Source: Atrina japonica (taxonomy: Eukaryota; Mollusca; Bivalvia; Pterioida; Pinnidae). Taken from it: DNA of 64,000 nucleotides. The position numbers were made by a program, and so were the translations under genes. A model generated the notes under the pieces. That model saw only the letters and a list, made by a program, of their open reading frames with translations, was not told the origin of the DNA and did not search any database. The DNA is taken from positions 1,338,501-1,402,500 of the forward strand of contig BROG01000111.1 of the NCBI GenBank assembly GCA_030159075.1, in the 5' to 3' direction. This document shows, piece after piece, positions 47,124-58,904 of the stretch (within the stretch, counting starts at the first letter, position 1; every line of letters begins with the position of its first letter).

Positions 47124-48494
47124 AAGGATTGTTTTTCATTTTTTGAACATCATCGGGTTATAATAGCAATTGCTCATGGAAAAAAATCTGTGCAGCACGA
47201 AGTGCACAAGACAGGCCTATAAACAAGAAATGCGGATTAATTTGTGAAATAACAAACTTTTATTGTTCTGTTTAAACGAAAATTATCGACACCTTCGTTA
47301 TGGAAAATCCGTGTAGGCCTATAAATTATAATAGATTCATATGTCAATTTAGACTTTAGTTTTTACCAGTTGATAATATAGAGTATCCCGGCAATTTACT
47401 GAGGAACCTATGAACATTACTTATGCTCGGCATTAACATTACAGGTTGTGAAAAACAAGATGGGCCTGGTAATTAGCCTAGCAATTAATAGGATTTGAGG
47501 TGAACTGAGAGTCGATTTCACGCGATGCGAGTGACGAATTGTTTCTGATAGGAATAGCCTATATGGTGACGGAAAAGCAAGCTGTTTATCAAAGATGCAG
47601 GACAAAATTGCACTAGACCTGACTCCCTTTACTTACTTACAAGCAACGTAACTACGAAGCAAATTTTCATTTCTGTGGCCTGTGTTTCTTTTCATAACAT
47701 GACCTAGATCTATCGCAATAGGCCTATGATATGGGCATGTACAGTGTGCTACAGATGCAGGCCTATCTTGTGTTTTCGATTTCTTTCAGTGATTTTTGTT
47801 TGTTTTGTGGTAATTAATGGCTTTAAATGAAAATATGGATATGAATGTGTGTTATTTTATTCTTTATTGATTCATTTATATGTTCCGACAAATCGATGCC
47901 GTAACATGGTCTTGGAAAGGGTTTCTTAGATATTCAGGTATTCCTACGCCAGCTAGCGGTTAACACTTAGATCACGTGATGACATACATGTTTTATTGAT
48001 ACAACAACACGGTCGTTCTGTATAACTGTAATGAAGGAAATTACAGTCGGTTTGTAAATATTTAATCTTAAAAGCCATATATTAGGCCTACTACAAAAAA
48101 AATCACAGAAAGAAATCGGAAACACGAGACTACATCTGTAGTACACTGTAAAGCCTACAGGCCTATATAGCGATATATCTAAGTCATGTTATGACCAGAA
48201 CCACAGACCACAGAAATGAAAGTTCGCTTCTTCCTAGTCACAACATATATTGGCAAGCATCTCCGATAAACAGGTCGTTTTGTTTGCCTTCACTGGATAT
48301 TCCTGTCAGAAAGAATTCGTCACTCGCATCGCGTGAAATCAGGCCGTGTGAAAAACTTACATAAGTTACGTACGAATTAGTCATCATGCTTCCCAGCTGA
48401 TTGGTAAAAAATGTCAAATAGAATGGCTGACAACAGATTCACAGAAAATGGTAATATATATATATATAAGGATTGTTTTTCATTTTTTGATCAT
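47124..48494. mobile_element. Candidate foldback element bounded by 27-bp direct repeats
   Basis: AAGGATTGTTTTTCATTTTT and the next seven bases occur at 47124-47150 and 48468-48494 with one mismatch. Inside, 47517-47592 and 48268-48345 are inverted copies (TTTCACGCGATGCGAGTGAC, GAATTCTTTC-type, GTTTATC). The motif AGGCCTAT recurs at least five times only in this interval. Non-coding; class unknown. Confidence 0.45.
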
Positions 48495-49334
48495 GGGGAA
48501 GAATTCAATGTGTAGTTCACTGTCTGTGTATATGCCATATGATCACCCAATGACTGTGTAAATTATCCTGAGTAATGTCATGAGCTACCCTGTCTTGTGC
48601 ATTTCTGTCCAAGACTCTGTCAGGGACTTAATTTTTTTTTTATCTAAATTTACAAAGTCCATCCATTCTGAAATGTTTGGTTTTCAGGAAATGTATATAA
48701 TTGTCTATTTCAGTTTACTTCCGAGTTAGCTCGTACTATATATTTCAGAAGCGGGATCATTTTCTCAATACTTCCATTCAGAACCGGAAGTGAATTTTGT
48801 TATGAGACCAGTTAAAGTTTCTGTATTATCCGGTTTGCCAGTATTATTTCTGTATTACCGACCAGTTCTAAGACACATGAAATTGTAATCAAAAGACAAT
48901 GTATGGTGTATTTTAAGTCATTGGTAGAAAATATACCTTACGTCATAAAGTGACGAATACACAGAGGAAATCCGATCGCAATAACATGTTTTTCATTTTG
49001 ATTCAAGGAAGTATAATGTCATTCACATTCATTTTTAATATTTAGTATTCTAAATTCAATAGTATATAATCGTGATTATTTACCTTTTATTTCAAGACAC
49101 ACCCTAAAACTTGAAACAAATTACAAAAAGAGAAAGGAAATCGAGTTTTCAAACAGAAAAGCCAAAAACAGGAAATTCATTTTTCAAATTCTAAATGTCA
49201 GTAAAATTAACATTTATCAAATGGAGAATTCAGAAGAATATATGAAATAAACACTTCACATGTGGAGAGTGTAGCTGCTGATATATTATAAACTTTACAG
49301 TAAACTATGGAAATATTAATACCATATACGTTAT
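48495..49334. other. Intergenic
   Basis: No gene or repeat recognised. Confidence 0.35.
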
Positions 49335-49348
49335 AAAATGAACAGTAA

Positions 49349-49579
49349 TTTGATTTTGATTTGATTTTTTATTTTACGCCATACTCAACAATTTTTCAGT
49401 CATATGATGGCGTCCAGTTTTTATTGGTGGAGGAGAAACCCCGGTTACCCAGGTAAAGACCACCGACCTTCCGCAAGAAAACTGGCAAACTTTCACACTT
49501 AATTCGAAATGACCCTAACGGGATTCGAACCAGAGATGAGAGGCCGTGTGATATAAAGCGCAATGCTCTAACCACTCGG
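49349..49579 (-). mobile_element. SINE 2 with 14-bp target-site duplication
   Basis: Minus-strand head CCGAGTGGTTAGAGCATTGC, B box GGTTCGAATCCC, body and a 3' end of TCAAATCAAAATCA type. Flanked by perfect AAAATGAACAGTAA at 49335-49348 and 49580-49593, which fixes both ends of the family. Confidence 0.9.
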
Positions 49580-49599
49580 AAAATGAACAGTAAAATTAA

Positions 49600-50275
49600 C
49601 ACTAACAAATGGGGAAATTTTCACACCATATACTATATAAAATGAATAGTAAAGTTAACAATAGACAGATGGTAAAGTTTAGAAGCATATACAATGAAAT
49701 TTACATTTAGATATAAAAAAATTACTGACATAAAGTTTACATGACTGTCATTGAAATATACACTAAGGAATAAAACAAGATAAGGATAAGGGGCATCAAC
49801 TCGTTATAACTGTCAATGAAATACTAGAATACTAAGTAATATAAATTCAGTTTTCACGGCCATGACTGTCATTGAAATATACACTAAATAATAGAAATTA
49901 AGTGACATTAGCTCGACATAACTTCCAATGAAATATAAAATAAGTAATAGAAATTCATTGGCATTAAGTTGACATGACTGTCATTGAAATATACAATAAG
50001 TAATAGACATTTAGTGGCATCAACTCGACATGATCGTCAATGAAATATGCAATAAGTAATAGAAATTAAGTGGCATTAACTCGACATCATTTCCAATGGA
50101 ATATACACTAAGAAATTCAGTGGCATTAACTCGACATGACTTCAAATGAAGTTTTACACAAAGACAGAAATTCAAATGTATACACTCTAAATTATTCTAA
50201 TGAAATCTACACTAACTGACAGAAATTGACTGCCATAAACTCGACATTACTTCCAATGAAATTTACAATTTTAAT
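49600..50275. repeat. Minisatellite, about 55-bp unit
   Basis: Roughly ten units with TGTCATTGAAATATACACTA, AGTAATAGAAATT and GTGGCATTAACTCGACATGA. The SINE 2 at 49349 inserted at its edge. Confidence 0.75.
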
Positions 50276-50724
50276 AATTCAGCACTATATTCAATACACG
50301 ACTTGCGGTGGAGATTTGTAGCATTTTAAGGCTTGTGGTGTAATTACGCAGGACTAACGTTTGAATTCAAATAAAATATAAACAATACGAAAGCATGAAC
50401 TCTGTTCAACTCTTAGTGAATATGACATCAGTGAAATGAAGTTTAATATTAGAAACATATACGCCACAAGACAACAGTGATGTCAACATTAAATTATTGA
50501 TGTTTGATATCTAATACTGAATAAGAATTGTCTGTTTATTATATCAGAACCATTTAGCGACATTTTAGTAGCACGTATACGCTACAAAATTAATATAAAC
50601 AAGTGTATCATGTAACATTCTCGATCGTCACAGCTATCAGGTGATATAAATTCTAGATCACCTTAATTAGTACCTGATAACCTCTGAAATGAACAAAGTC
50701 AGATCAATAGCGACAAACATGGCC

Positions 50725-50728
<4 letters not shown>
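50276..50728. other. Intergenic
   Basis: Nothing recognised. Confidence 0.3.

Positions 50729-50819
<91 letters not shown>
50729..50819. repeat. (TA)n microsatellite
   Basis: 91 bp of TA. Confidence 0.95.
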
Positions 50820-50821
<2 letters not shown>

Positions 50822-51530
50822 CAGTTTTAGTGCATTGCCATTATCGACAGTATTATTTTACAGCCATTGTAACATTTGACAATCATAATTGTTTGCTCCA
50901 ATAAAAGTTTCACACAATGATAATTTAGATCGCTTCATTCTCTGACAGATGCATAAAGGAATCGTATCAAAATATTATTGTGTTTTAGGTATTTAAGTTT
51001 AAATCTGAAATAAGATGGTAATAGTAACCATTACGCAGAGCTACCACACATAAATGTATTTTGACAAACGTTAATACCAGATAGTCATATACATGAACTA
51101 ATACTTTGTTAATTATAGAGAAGATGATATGATATTTTATTTCTAATCCGTTGTAGTTTGAGACGGGTGCTAAGATGTATACCTGCAAATCAAACGGAAC
51201 GCTTAGTAGTGATCTGGGATAGCTGTATATCGAAAATTGAACTTCCGTGTTAGATTTTCTGTTCCTGGAAATGTAAAAACATTGTTCATTCATCAAGCTT
51301 AAGAAGTGAAATCTTCGGGGTCTTTTTTACTTGAGATTGTGTTTCCCTTTCAACGGCATTCGTGTTATATGAATAACCCTTGCTGTATTGTTATAAGTTT
51401 GTAGCGCAGGTTAATATTTGTGATATCTCATCTATAGATGGTGACACATCTGTGAGTGAGACTTTGGCGGGACGTATATCGCCTTTACAATAAGTCAGCC
51501 TTGAAATGAACACACTTCGTTTTGATTTAT
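50820..51530. other. Intergenic
   Basis: The minus frame 51296-50985 (103 codons) has no recognisable feature. Nothing else seen. Confidence 0.35.
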
Positions 51531-51660
51531 TGATTCTGACTTTTTATTAACGCCCCACTCAACAATTTTTCAGTTATTTTGCAGTTCATCCGGTTGTAAT
51601 GTACCCGGAAAGAGACCACCGGCCTTCTGTAAGTTAACTAGCAAACAACTCACTTCGTAA
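51531..51660 (-). mobile_element. SINE 2 fragment, decayed
   Basis: AACGCCCCACTCAACAATTT, TGTACCCGGAAAGAGACCAC and CGGCCTTCTGTAAGTTAACT are diverged SINE 2 body blocks; no head. Confidence 0.6.
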
Positions 51661-52109
51661 AACACTTAATTACAAACTACTTGATGACCCTGTTTAAACA
51701 GTGTTTTTCTTGATTTAAGCAGAAAAATATTTCTTGTTATGTAAATGAATCAGTCCATCTGAACGAGGAATGCTTAATCTGAAGTAGAGACTACTTCAAT
51801 ACAAAGAAAATGTAGAGGAGCTGATATTCTTCATCTTCCCAGCCTCTGTTTTAATGATTTTCCTCTACAGAATGTGAGGTTGCTTGGTGCTTTAGGAAAT
51901 GTTTAATCCCGTCTTCAGATTAGCTCGTCACGATTTTTCTCTTTATATTTGTTTGCCACCTGACCAACCAACGTAATTAAGACAAGCATGAATGTATTTC
52001 GTGAACAGGAGCATGGAAATTACGCAAACGAATTCTTCACAATATCTATGTAATAATCATCTAATGCAATAGTTATGCATATCGGCACATGTATCGTCAG
52101 ATTAATTAA
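51661..52109. other. Intergenic
   Basis: Nothing recognised. Confidence 0.3.
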
Positions 52110-52728
52110 TACAGCGTGTTTCAAAAAACTTCAAATGTCCATGATAACTTTGCATAGATATATAATAATTGAAAAATTGAAAGTTCATTAGAAAGAGAAT
52201 TTCATTGACAATTTATGATTAATTAAATCCATAACCTATGAGATCGGAACTTATTTTATGACGTCATCGATGACATCAACATAAATTAGCATAATTTGGT
52301 TTTCCTACCAAAATGGATGACAAGAATTTGAAGAAGAACCTTCATTTTGATGTTGTTAAATTTTAAGCCCAAATTATCTTGGTGGCTTTAAACAAGCAAT
52401 AAGGATAAAACTGGAAGGATTCCATCGAATACACGTGAGAATGTGACCCAAAAATTTCTAGACAGGTTAGAGTTAGTGGTAGAGAAAACAGTGGATATTT
52501 GGAATATGTAATGAAAAATGACGTTAAACTGGTAAATTTCCAAAATGTTAATAATTAAGAATGTGGCTCACGTAAAGGATATTTATTGTGTATGTATTAA
52601 AAAGTTACAAACCAAAAGAATTGTTATGAAACCCTGTTTAATATGGTACATCCCTTACTTTGATATGTAGCTTGTAACATATTTTTTTGGACGGTAAAGT
52701 CGGGACATGTTTTTTGAAACACCCTGTA
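52110..52728. mobile_element. TIR element, 619 bp (mariner-like deletion derivative)
   Basis: Left end TACAGCGTGTTTCAAAAAAC and right end, complemented, TACAGGGTGTTTCAAAAAAC differ at one base and begin with TA. Such GGGTGTTTCAAAA termini are common on mariner-type elements. No transposase frame remains inside. Confidence 0.65.
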
Positions 52729-52859
52729 TCAGCATTAATTATGTATTTATCTTAAAACCATGTACCATTTTGAATCGACGCAACAACAAAATGTCGAATA
52801 GGATACTAGTAAACCCATTGCAAAGTAAGAGTAAACCGGATCTGATTGGATTTTGAATA

Positions 52860-53091
52860 ATGTTTTAGGCCACACTTAACATTCTTTCAGTTTTATGGTG
52901 GCGGCCAGCTTTTAATAGTGGAGAAAAGAACCCGGTTACAATGTACCCGCGAAGAGACCACCTATCGTCCGCAAGTAAACTGGCAAAATTTCTAACAAAA
53001 ATCAGCCTAGGATCCAGCGGGGTTCGAACCGGAAGTGAGATACTTCATGGTTCAAAGCGCGATGCTCTTAACCACTTGGCCACGGAGACCC
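52860..53091 (-). mobile_element. SINE 2, full length
   Basis: Minus-strand head GGCCAAGTGGTTAAGAGCAT, B box GGTTCGAACCCC, body including GGTGGTCTCTTCGCGGGTAC and the terminal CACCATAAAACTGAAAG. Confidence 0.8.
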
Positions 53092-53351
53092 CTGTAAAAG
53101 GAAGGTGGGTATACGGTGACTTATACCATGACTAAAAAACAGGTCTGAGAGCACAACACCAAAGATGAATGTCTCCTACGAATCTGTTACGCATTATACA
53201 TATCACATTGTGCATCAATTGGCTAAGAAACAAAAATATCTAGTTGAAAACAGAGATATGTAAAATGGTAGCAAAAAAGTGAAGAAACAATTCATTAAAT
53301 ACAATAACTATATCTGTTTTGAATTGGAAATGTTCTTAATTGTAAATTTAT

Positions 53352-53531
53352 TTCAGTCATATTATGGCGTTTCTGTTACAATGTACCTGGGTGAGACCAC
53401 CGACCTTCCGCAAGTACACTTGCAAACTTTCTCACAAAAGAGTTGTAATGGGAATCGAATCCGCGCTAACAAGAAGTGAGAGGCTCCATGCTTTGGAGCG
53501 CGATATTTTAACTACTCGACCACAGAGGTCC
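53352..53531 (-). mobile_element. SINE 2, internally deleted
   Basis: Head GGTCGAGTAGTTAAAATATC with A and B boxes decayed (GGATTCGATTCCC), body CTTGCGGAAGGTCGGTGGTC. The region between GTACATTGTAAC and CGCCATAATATGAC is missing. Confidence 0.7.
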
Positions 53532-54185
53532 TACCTACGTATATGTATGATAAACGCTGAACACCTTTACACTCCGAACTTCCAAATAGGTCGTTTATTT
53601 CTCTTGTTTCACTGATATGAAATGTCATTCTCAACCCATGCCTAGTTATCTGGACAGTTACACACAGCGGAATAAGAATTTACATGTCAGATAATAACTG
53701 TACATTTAACAAATTGAAAATTACAGTTCTTCTTTGTAATTTTATCATAATATTTATCTTGGTTTAGGCCTCTTTTGTAAAACTATAACTTTGGTATTGT
53801 TAATGATATTTTTGGTAACGCATTATTGTAAATATATAGGTTTTGGTGCTTTTTCGCATATTTCATAAATCATATCTATCAACAATAAATACAATTTCGT
53901 TTCAGATCTGTAGAGACCAGTCTGATGTGTGATTTCTTTGTATCAGCCATATCAAACCATGCAGTGCGTTTTCGAAAAAGTTGAAAAAAACTTTCGATGC
54001 CTTCAGGCACTCCGTAGCCTCCTGTAAATTTCGATATTAAACAGAAACATGCTGGACTTGATGTTAAGAGCTTATAACGGAATGTTTTGAACAAATATAT
54101 TACTGGATTCAATAAGGGTTATACGCAATCAGATTCTTGAAAAAAAATCATGTTGTTCTATTACGTTGAAATTTCTGGCTTATAA
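53532..54185. other. Intergenic
   Basis: The minus frame 54112-53879 is unrecognised. 53775-53815 carries the TATAACTTTGGTATT segment seen at the hammerhead repeats. Confidence 0.35.
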
Positions 54186-54189
54186 ATGT

Positions 54190-54988
54190 TATATATGGAA
54201 CTATTACAGAAAACTGTAATATCTAGAACTATTACAGAAAACTAATATGCGAAACTATTACAGAAAACTGTAATATGTTGAGCTATTACTAGAAATTGTA
54301 AATTGTGGAACTATTACTGAAAACTGCAATATCTGGAACTATTACAGAAAATCGTAATAAATTATGTCGAGCTATTACAGAAATTTGGAACCATTAGAGA
54401 AAATTGTAATGTGTTGACCTATTAGAGAAAGCTGTAATATCTAGAACTATTACAGAAAACTTTAATATGTGGAATTATTACAGAAAATTGTAATGTGTGG
54501 ACCTATTAGAGAAAGCTGTAATATCTAGAACTATTACAGAAAACTTTAATATGTGGAATTATTACAGAAAACTGTAATGTGTGGACCTATTAGAGAAAGC
54601 TGTAATACCTGGAACTATTACAGAAAACTTTAATATGTGGAATTATTACAGAAAATTGTAATGTGTGGACCTATTAGAGAAAGCTGTAATATCTAGAACT
54701 ATTACAGAAAACTTTAATATGTGGAATTATTACAGAAAACTGTAATGTGTGGACCTATTAGAGAAAGCTGTAATACCTGGAACTATTACAGAAAACTTTA
54801 ATATGTGGAATTATTACAGAACACTGTAATGTGTGGACCTATTAGAGAAAGCTGTAATACCTGGAACTATTACAGAAAACTTTAATATGTGGAATTATTA
54901 CAGAAAACTGTAATGTGTGGACCTATTAGAGAAAGCTGTAATACCTGGAACTATTTCAGAAAACTTTAATATGTGGAACTATTACAGA
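54190..54988 (+). repeat. Higher-order tandem repeat, 84 bp = 3 x 28 bp
   Basis: GGACCTATTAGAGAAAGCTG recurs at 54499, 54583, 54667, 54751, 54835 and 54919, exactly 84 bp apart, with a diverged first unit at 54415. Each unit holds three related 28-mers ending in ATTA(C/G)AGAAA. The left part (54190-54414) is less regular 28-mers. Confidence 0.9.
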
Positions 54989-55073
54989 TTTCCGAATTTC
55001 GTTTTCTTCAAACTGTCAATTGGCGAACGTATTATTTTGGCTACGACGATAGGCTGAAATGTACAAGGTCAAG

Positions 55074-55077
55074 GTGT

Positions 55078-55132
<55 letters not shown>

Positions 55133-56066
55133 ATGTGAGTAGGTGTGTATGTGAAGGTGATTGTCGTGTGTGTGTAGGTGAGTTTGTGTTTGTAGGTGAG
55201 TAGGTATGTGCGGGGGTATGTAGGTGAGCAGGTATGTGTGTGTAGTTGTGTGTGTAGGTGAATAGATGTGTGTCTGTAGGTGAGTAGGTCTGTGTGTATG
55301 TGAGTAGGTGTTTGTGTGTGTAGGTGTGTGTCTGTGTGTGCGTGTGAGAGTATGTCCGTGTGTGTATGAGTATGTCCGTTTGTGTATCTGTATGTGAGTA
55401 TGTCCGTGCGTGTGTGTGTGTGAATATGTCCGTGTGTATGTGTGTGTGTGTATGTCCGTGTGTATGTATGTCTGTGAGAGTATGTCCGTGTGTGTATGTC
55501 TATGAGAATGTCCGTATGTGTGTGTGATTAGGTGTGTATGTGAAGGTTAGTGTCGTGTGTGTGTAGGTGAGTAGGTATGTGCGGGGGTATGTAGGTGAGT
55601 AGGTATGTGTGTGTAGTGTGTGTAGGTGAATAGATATGTGTGTAGGTGAGTAGGTATATGTCCGTGCGTGTGTGTGTGTGAGTATGTCCGTGTGTGTATG
55701 TCTGTGTGTGTGTGTATGTCCGTGTGTGTATGTCTATGAGAATGTCCGTATGTGTGTGTGTGAGTAGGTGTGTATGTGAAGGTGAGTGTCGTGTATGTGT
55801 AGGTGAGTTTGTGTTTGTAGGTGAGTAGGTATGTGCGGGGGTATGTAGGTGAGTAGGTATGTGTGTGTAGTTTGTGTGTAGGTGAATAGATATATGTGTA
55901 GGTGAGTAGGTATATGTCCGTGCGTGTGTGTGTATGTCCGTGTGTGTGTATGTCCGTGTGTGTGTGTATGTGAGAGTATGTCCGTGTGTGTATGTCTATG
56001 AGAATGTCCGTATGTGTGTCCGTGTGTGTGTATGTCTGTGAGTATATATGTCCGTGTGTGTTTATA

Positions 56067-56137
<71 letters not shown>
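55074..56137. repeat. GT-rich complex minisatellite, 1.06 kb
   Basis: Built of (GT)n tracts at both ends and interior phrases GTAGGTGAGTAGGTATGTG, TATGTCCGTGTGTG and CTATGAGAATGTCCGTATG repeated in blocks. The first 450 bp partly duplicate as a block at 55525-55780 and 55755-56030. The 198-codon minus-strand frame (Thr-His) is an artefact. Confidence 0.95.
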
Positions 56138-56140
<3 letters not shown>

Positions 56141-57035
56141 CATAGTTTATTAAATATGATAGATTTGAGATTGTGAAGTGGGAAAACGGGGAATGTGCAC
56201 AATAAAATTCAGCAAGTCTTTAATTCAATTAAAATAATTGATATAAACCGAAAAAAAAACTTTTGTCTAGACACTTAACTAAAATATGTAAAAAGATATT
56301 TCCATTATATGCCTAATCCTATTGCATTATAAAATGAAATATTTCTGCAATAAACATATATTTAATCTACGGAAGACTACAATTAACTAGAGTCTAAAGT
56401 ATTGCTGATTACAATCTTAAAGGTAGGTTGGTTTGTTTGTTTTTCAAACATTTTTGTGTCATCAAGACCTGTGTGGGAAAAAAACGTTATATACAATGAA
56501 AGAAATGGATATCAATGGAAACACAGAATTCTCACTTAGTTATGTTAGGATATACCTCCGGAAAAAGAAATGAATATCCGTTTTGTATTCAACAATACAA
56601 GGTTAAAGTATACACGAATATGTCGTAACTGTTGGATCTTGTCAGGTTTATATGTCGGCAGATGGTTTCTTCATTTTAGCTTTTCCATTAACAGGTGTCA
56701 AAGAAAGTTAGTTTGAGATATAACATATATGTCAGTCATTGTAGGAACATCATGCAAAATTTATGTGTGTAATTTTTATATCAAATTCAAATAAATTGTC
56801 GGCATATCCAATGTTGACTATGTTTACTATATATATATATATTGAATATAGTATGGATAGATGGATAGATGGATGGATTAATGTATGTATGCATGCAGAT
56901 ACGTATGTGTGTATTCATGTAAACTATGTGTAAAGCTTCTATGGACTTTGGATCCCTGAAAGGATGAAATCTGTTGGGAAAATAATATACTTTATAATTG
57001 TGATTGTGGGTCTATTAAAATTCATTGTCATTTAC

Positions 57036-57036
<1 letters not shown>
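56138..57036. other. Intergenic
   Basis: A short (GGAT/GATA)n tract at 56855-56880; no gene. Confidence 0.4.

Positions 57037-57124
<88 letters not shown>
57037..57124. repeat. (TA)n microsatellite
   Basis: 88 bp of TA. Confidence 0.95.
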
Positions 57125-57128
<4 letters not shown>

Positions 57129-57294
57129 ACCTTGTATATAAAAACTACCTTACGGACACAACAAAACCAGTCTTTATAGGGAGGTGGTCTATATATAGAG
57201 TTGATTTGTAAACAAATGGTATTATTAGGGACAGCAAAAGATTGTCTTTGTGACCAGGTGGTCTTTATACACAAGAGGTCGCTAAAGCAAAACT

Positions 57295-57295
<1 letters not shown>
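57125..57295. repeat. Dispersed repeat R3, copy 2
   Basis: TTGTATATAAAAACTACCTT, CAGTCTTTATAGGGAGGTGG and TTGTCTTTGTGACCAGGTGG match 42720-42860. The GTCTTTATA phrase also repeats inside the copy. Confidence 0.5.

Positions 57296-57298
<3 letters not shown>

Positions 57299-57379
<81 letters not shown>
57299..57379. repeat. (CT)n microsatellite
   Basis: 81 bp of CT with one TTT interruption. Confidence 0.95.
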
Positions 57380-58347
57380 ATACACAGCATTAGGTTTGAG
57401 GTATTCAAAATATTCCATTTCAAAATTATCCTATTTACATTTTCCAAAATCAATTACTACATCATTTACGATTATTGATAACAATGAGGGAGAAAAATGA
57501 GAGACATTAATAACTAAATTACCAATGTCTGCTATTTTAGATTAACACTTTATCTTATCCTTGAGGAGAACACATAATCTATCGAATGACTATGAATGTG
57601 TTATCGCATAAGGAACACGTAGAATTATTTCCCTGTCATCAAAGGGATTAAAAGATGCATGAACAGAAATCATGACATCTGAGAGTCGGTGTTTCCAGGG
57701 TATTGTATACAATAGCGTATTAGCGGGGAACACAGGACATCGGTATTTACATACAGACGTAATAAAAAACAAAAAGACACTTTTCCCTTTAATCAAATAA
57801 TTATTATGGTTGAAACCATAACATTAGTTGTCATTTGAAGAAAAGGCATTTTTCATCAGTTTGGATCCACAGAACGAGTTTATTTGGCTGATTGGCTATT
57901 CTGGAACGGTACGGTGTTACATCACCATAGAAATTTAATTTTGAAATCAATGTCATGCAAAAGCGTGGTCCGATTTATTTTTGTTTTCGTTGTCGGAACA
58001 GGAAGATAATCTTTTTCAAATAATTCCAACTTGATTTACGGTAGAGCTTCCCTATGATTATAGACCAATAATCAGTACAAATATAATAATATCCCCAATA
58101 TAATTTATTCAATATCTCTTCACACTGTAATTCATTCTATATTGACCTTATTTAGTTTTTCTCTTTTCTTTAAACGAGCTGTTTGTGACGATGATGATGA
58201 TGATGATGAATGCAGGAGTAAAAGGCGAAAGATTCGGTAGAGGACGAGAATAGTGATATTTCAGAATAATACTTTTATTTTTATGAAAGTATTATATAAG
58301 TATTAAAATTGTATATCTTTTATCATAAATTTTATGTATCTCTGTCG
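57380..58347. other. Intergenic
   Basis: A (GAT)n tract at 58188-58210; otherwise nothing recognised. Confidence 0.35.
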
Positions 58348-58360
58348 ACTGATCAAATTT

Positions 58361-58640
58361 GAGCTGACCTGGTTCAATCGGTAGCGCGCTCGACTCTTGA
58401 TCGTGAGGTCGTGAGTTCGAGTCCAGTCGGTGACAGGTTGGTTTCCTGTCTTTCCTGACGAGACAGTAAAAACTGAGGTCCCGTGTCACAGGAGGTGTGG
58501 GCACGTTAAAGAACACTCACTGCTCAATGGTCGTAAGTGCCGATCATAGGCCAAAATTTGAAGCCCTTCACCGACACTTTCTGACGTCTCCATATGAATT
58601 AAAGAGATTTTTGAATGGGAACTTAAACAACAACAAAGAA
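58361..58640 (+). mobile_element. SINE 1 with 13-bp target-site duplication
   Basis: Complete: GACCTGGTTCAATCGGTAGC, B box GAGTTCGAGTCC, body, AACAACAACAAAGAA tail. Perfect flanks ACTGATCAAATTT at 58348-58360 and 58641-58653. Confidence 0.9.
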
Positions 58641-58729
58641 ACTGATCAAATTTATGTCATAAGTTGATTTTTCAAGTAAGTGATAATATGAGTGTAAAAG
58701 GTCGATATAATTGATAAAAGTGTTTCATA

Positions 58730-58880
58730 TGAATTTGCCTGTGGACTCACGGCGAGTGTTACCGGTCAACAGGTGATTCTTTCTCCTCTATTATACATGA
58801 TCCCACCTATAGATTTCCAGAGGTCCGTGTTTGTAACCTAGACATGCTAAAGGTTAAAACTTTTATATCTTTGAGTTTTA
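58730..58880 (+). mobile_element. Penelope-like retroelement 3' end, directly before the hammerhead unit
   Basis: GGACTCACGGCGAGTGTTAC, CGGTCAACAGGTGATTC, GATTTCCAGAGGTCCGTGTT and the tail AACTTTTATATCTTTGAG match the retroelement 3' block. It is followed in the same orientation by the hammerhead repeat. Confidence 0.6.
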
Positions 58881-58904
58881 TATTATAAAAGCTACCGGAT
58901 CTGA

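Noticed and set aside
55547..56143. 198-codon minus-strand frame rich in Thr-His
   Set aside because: Translation of a GT minisatellite; no non-repeat sequence.
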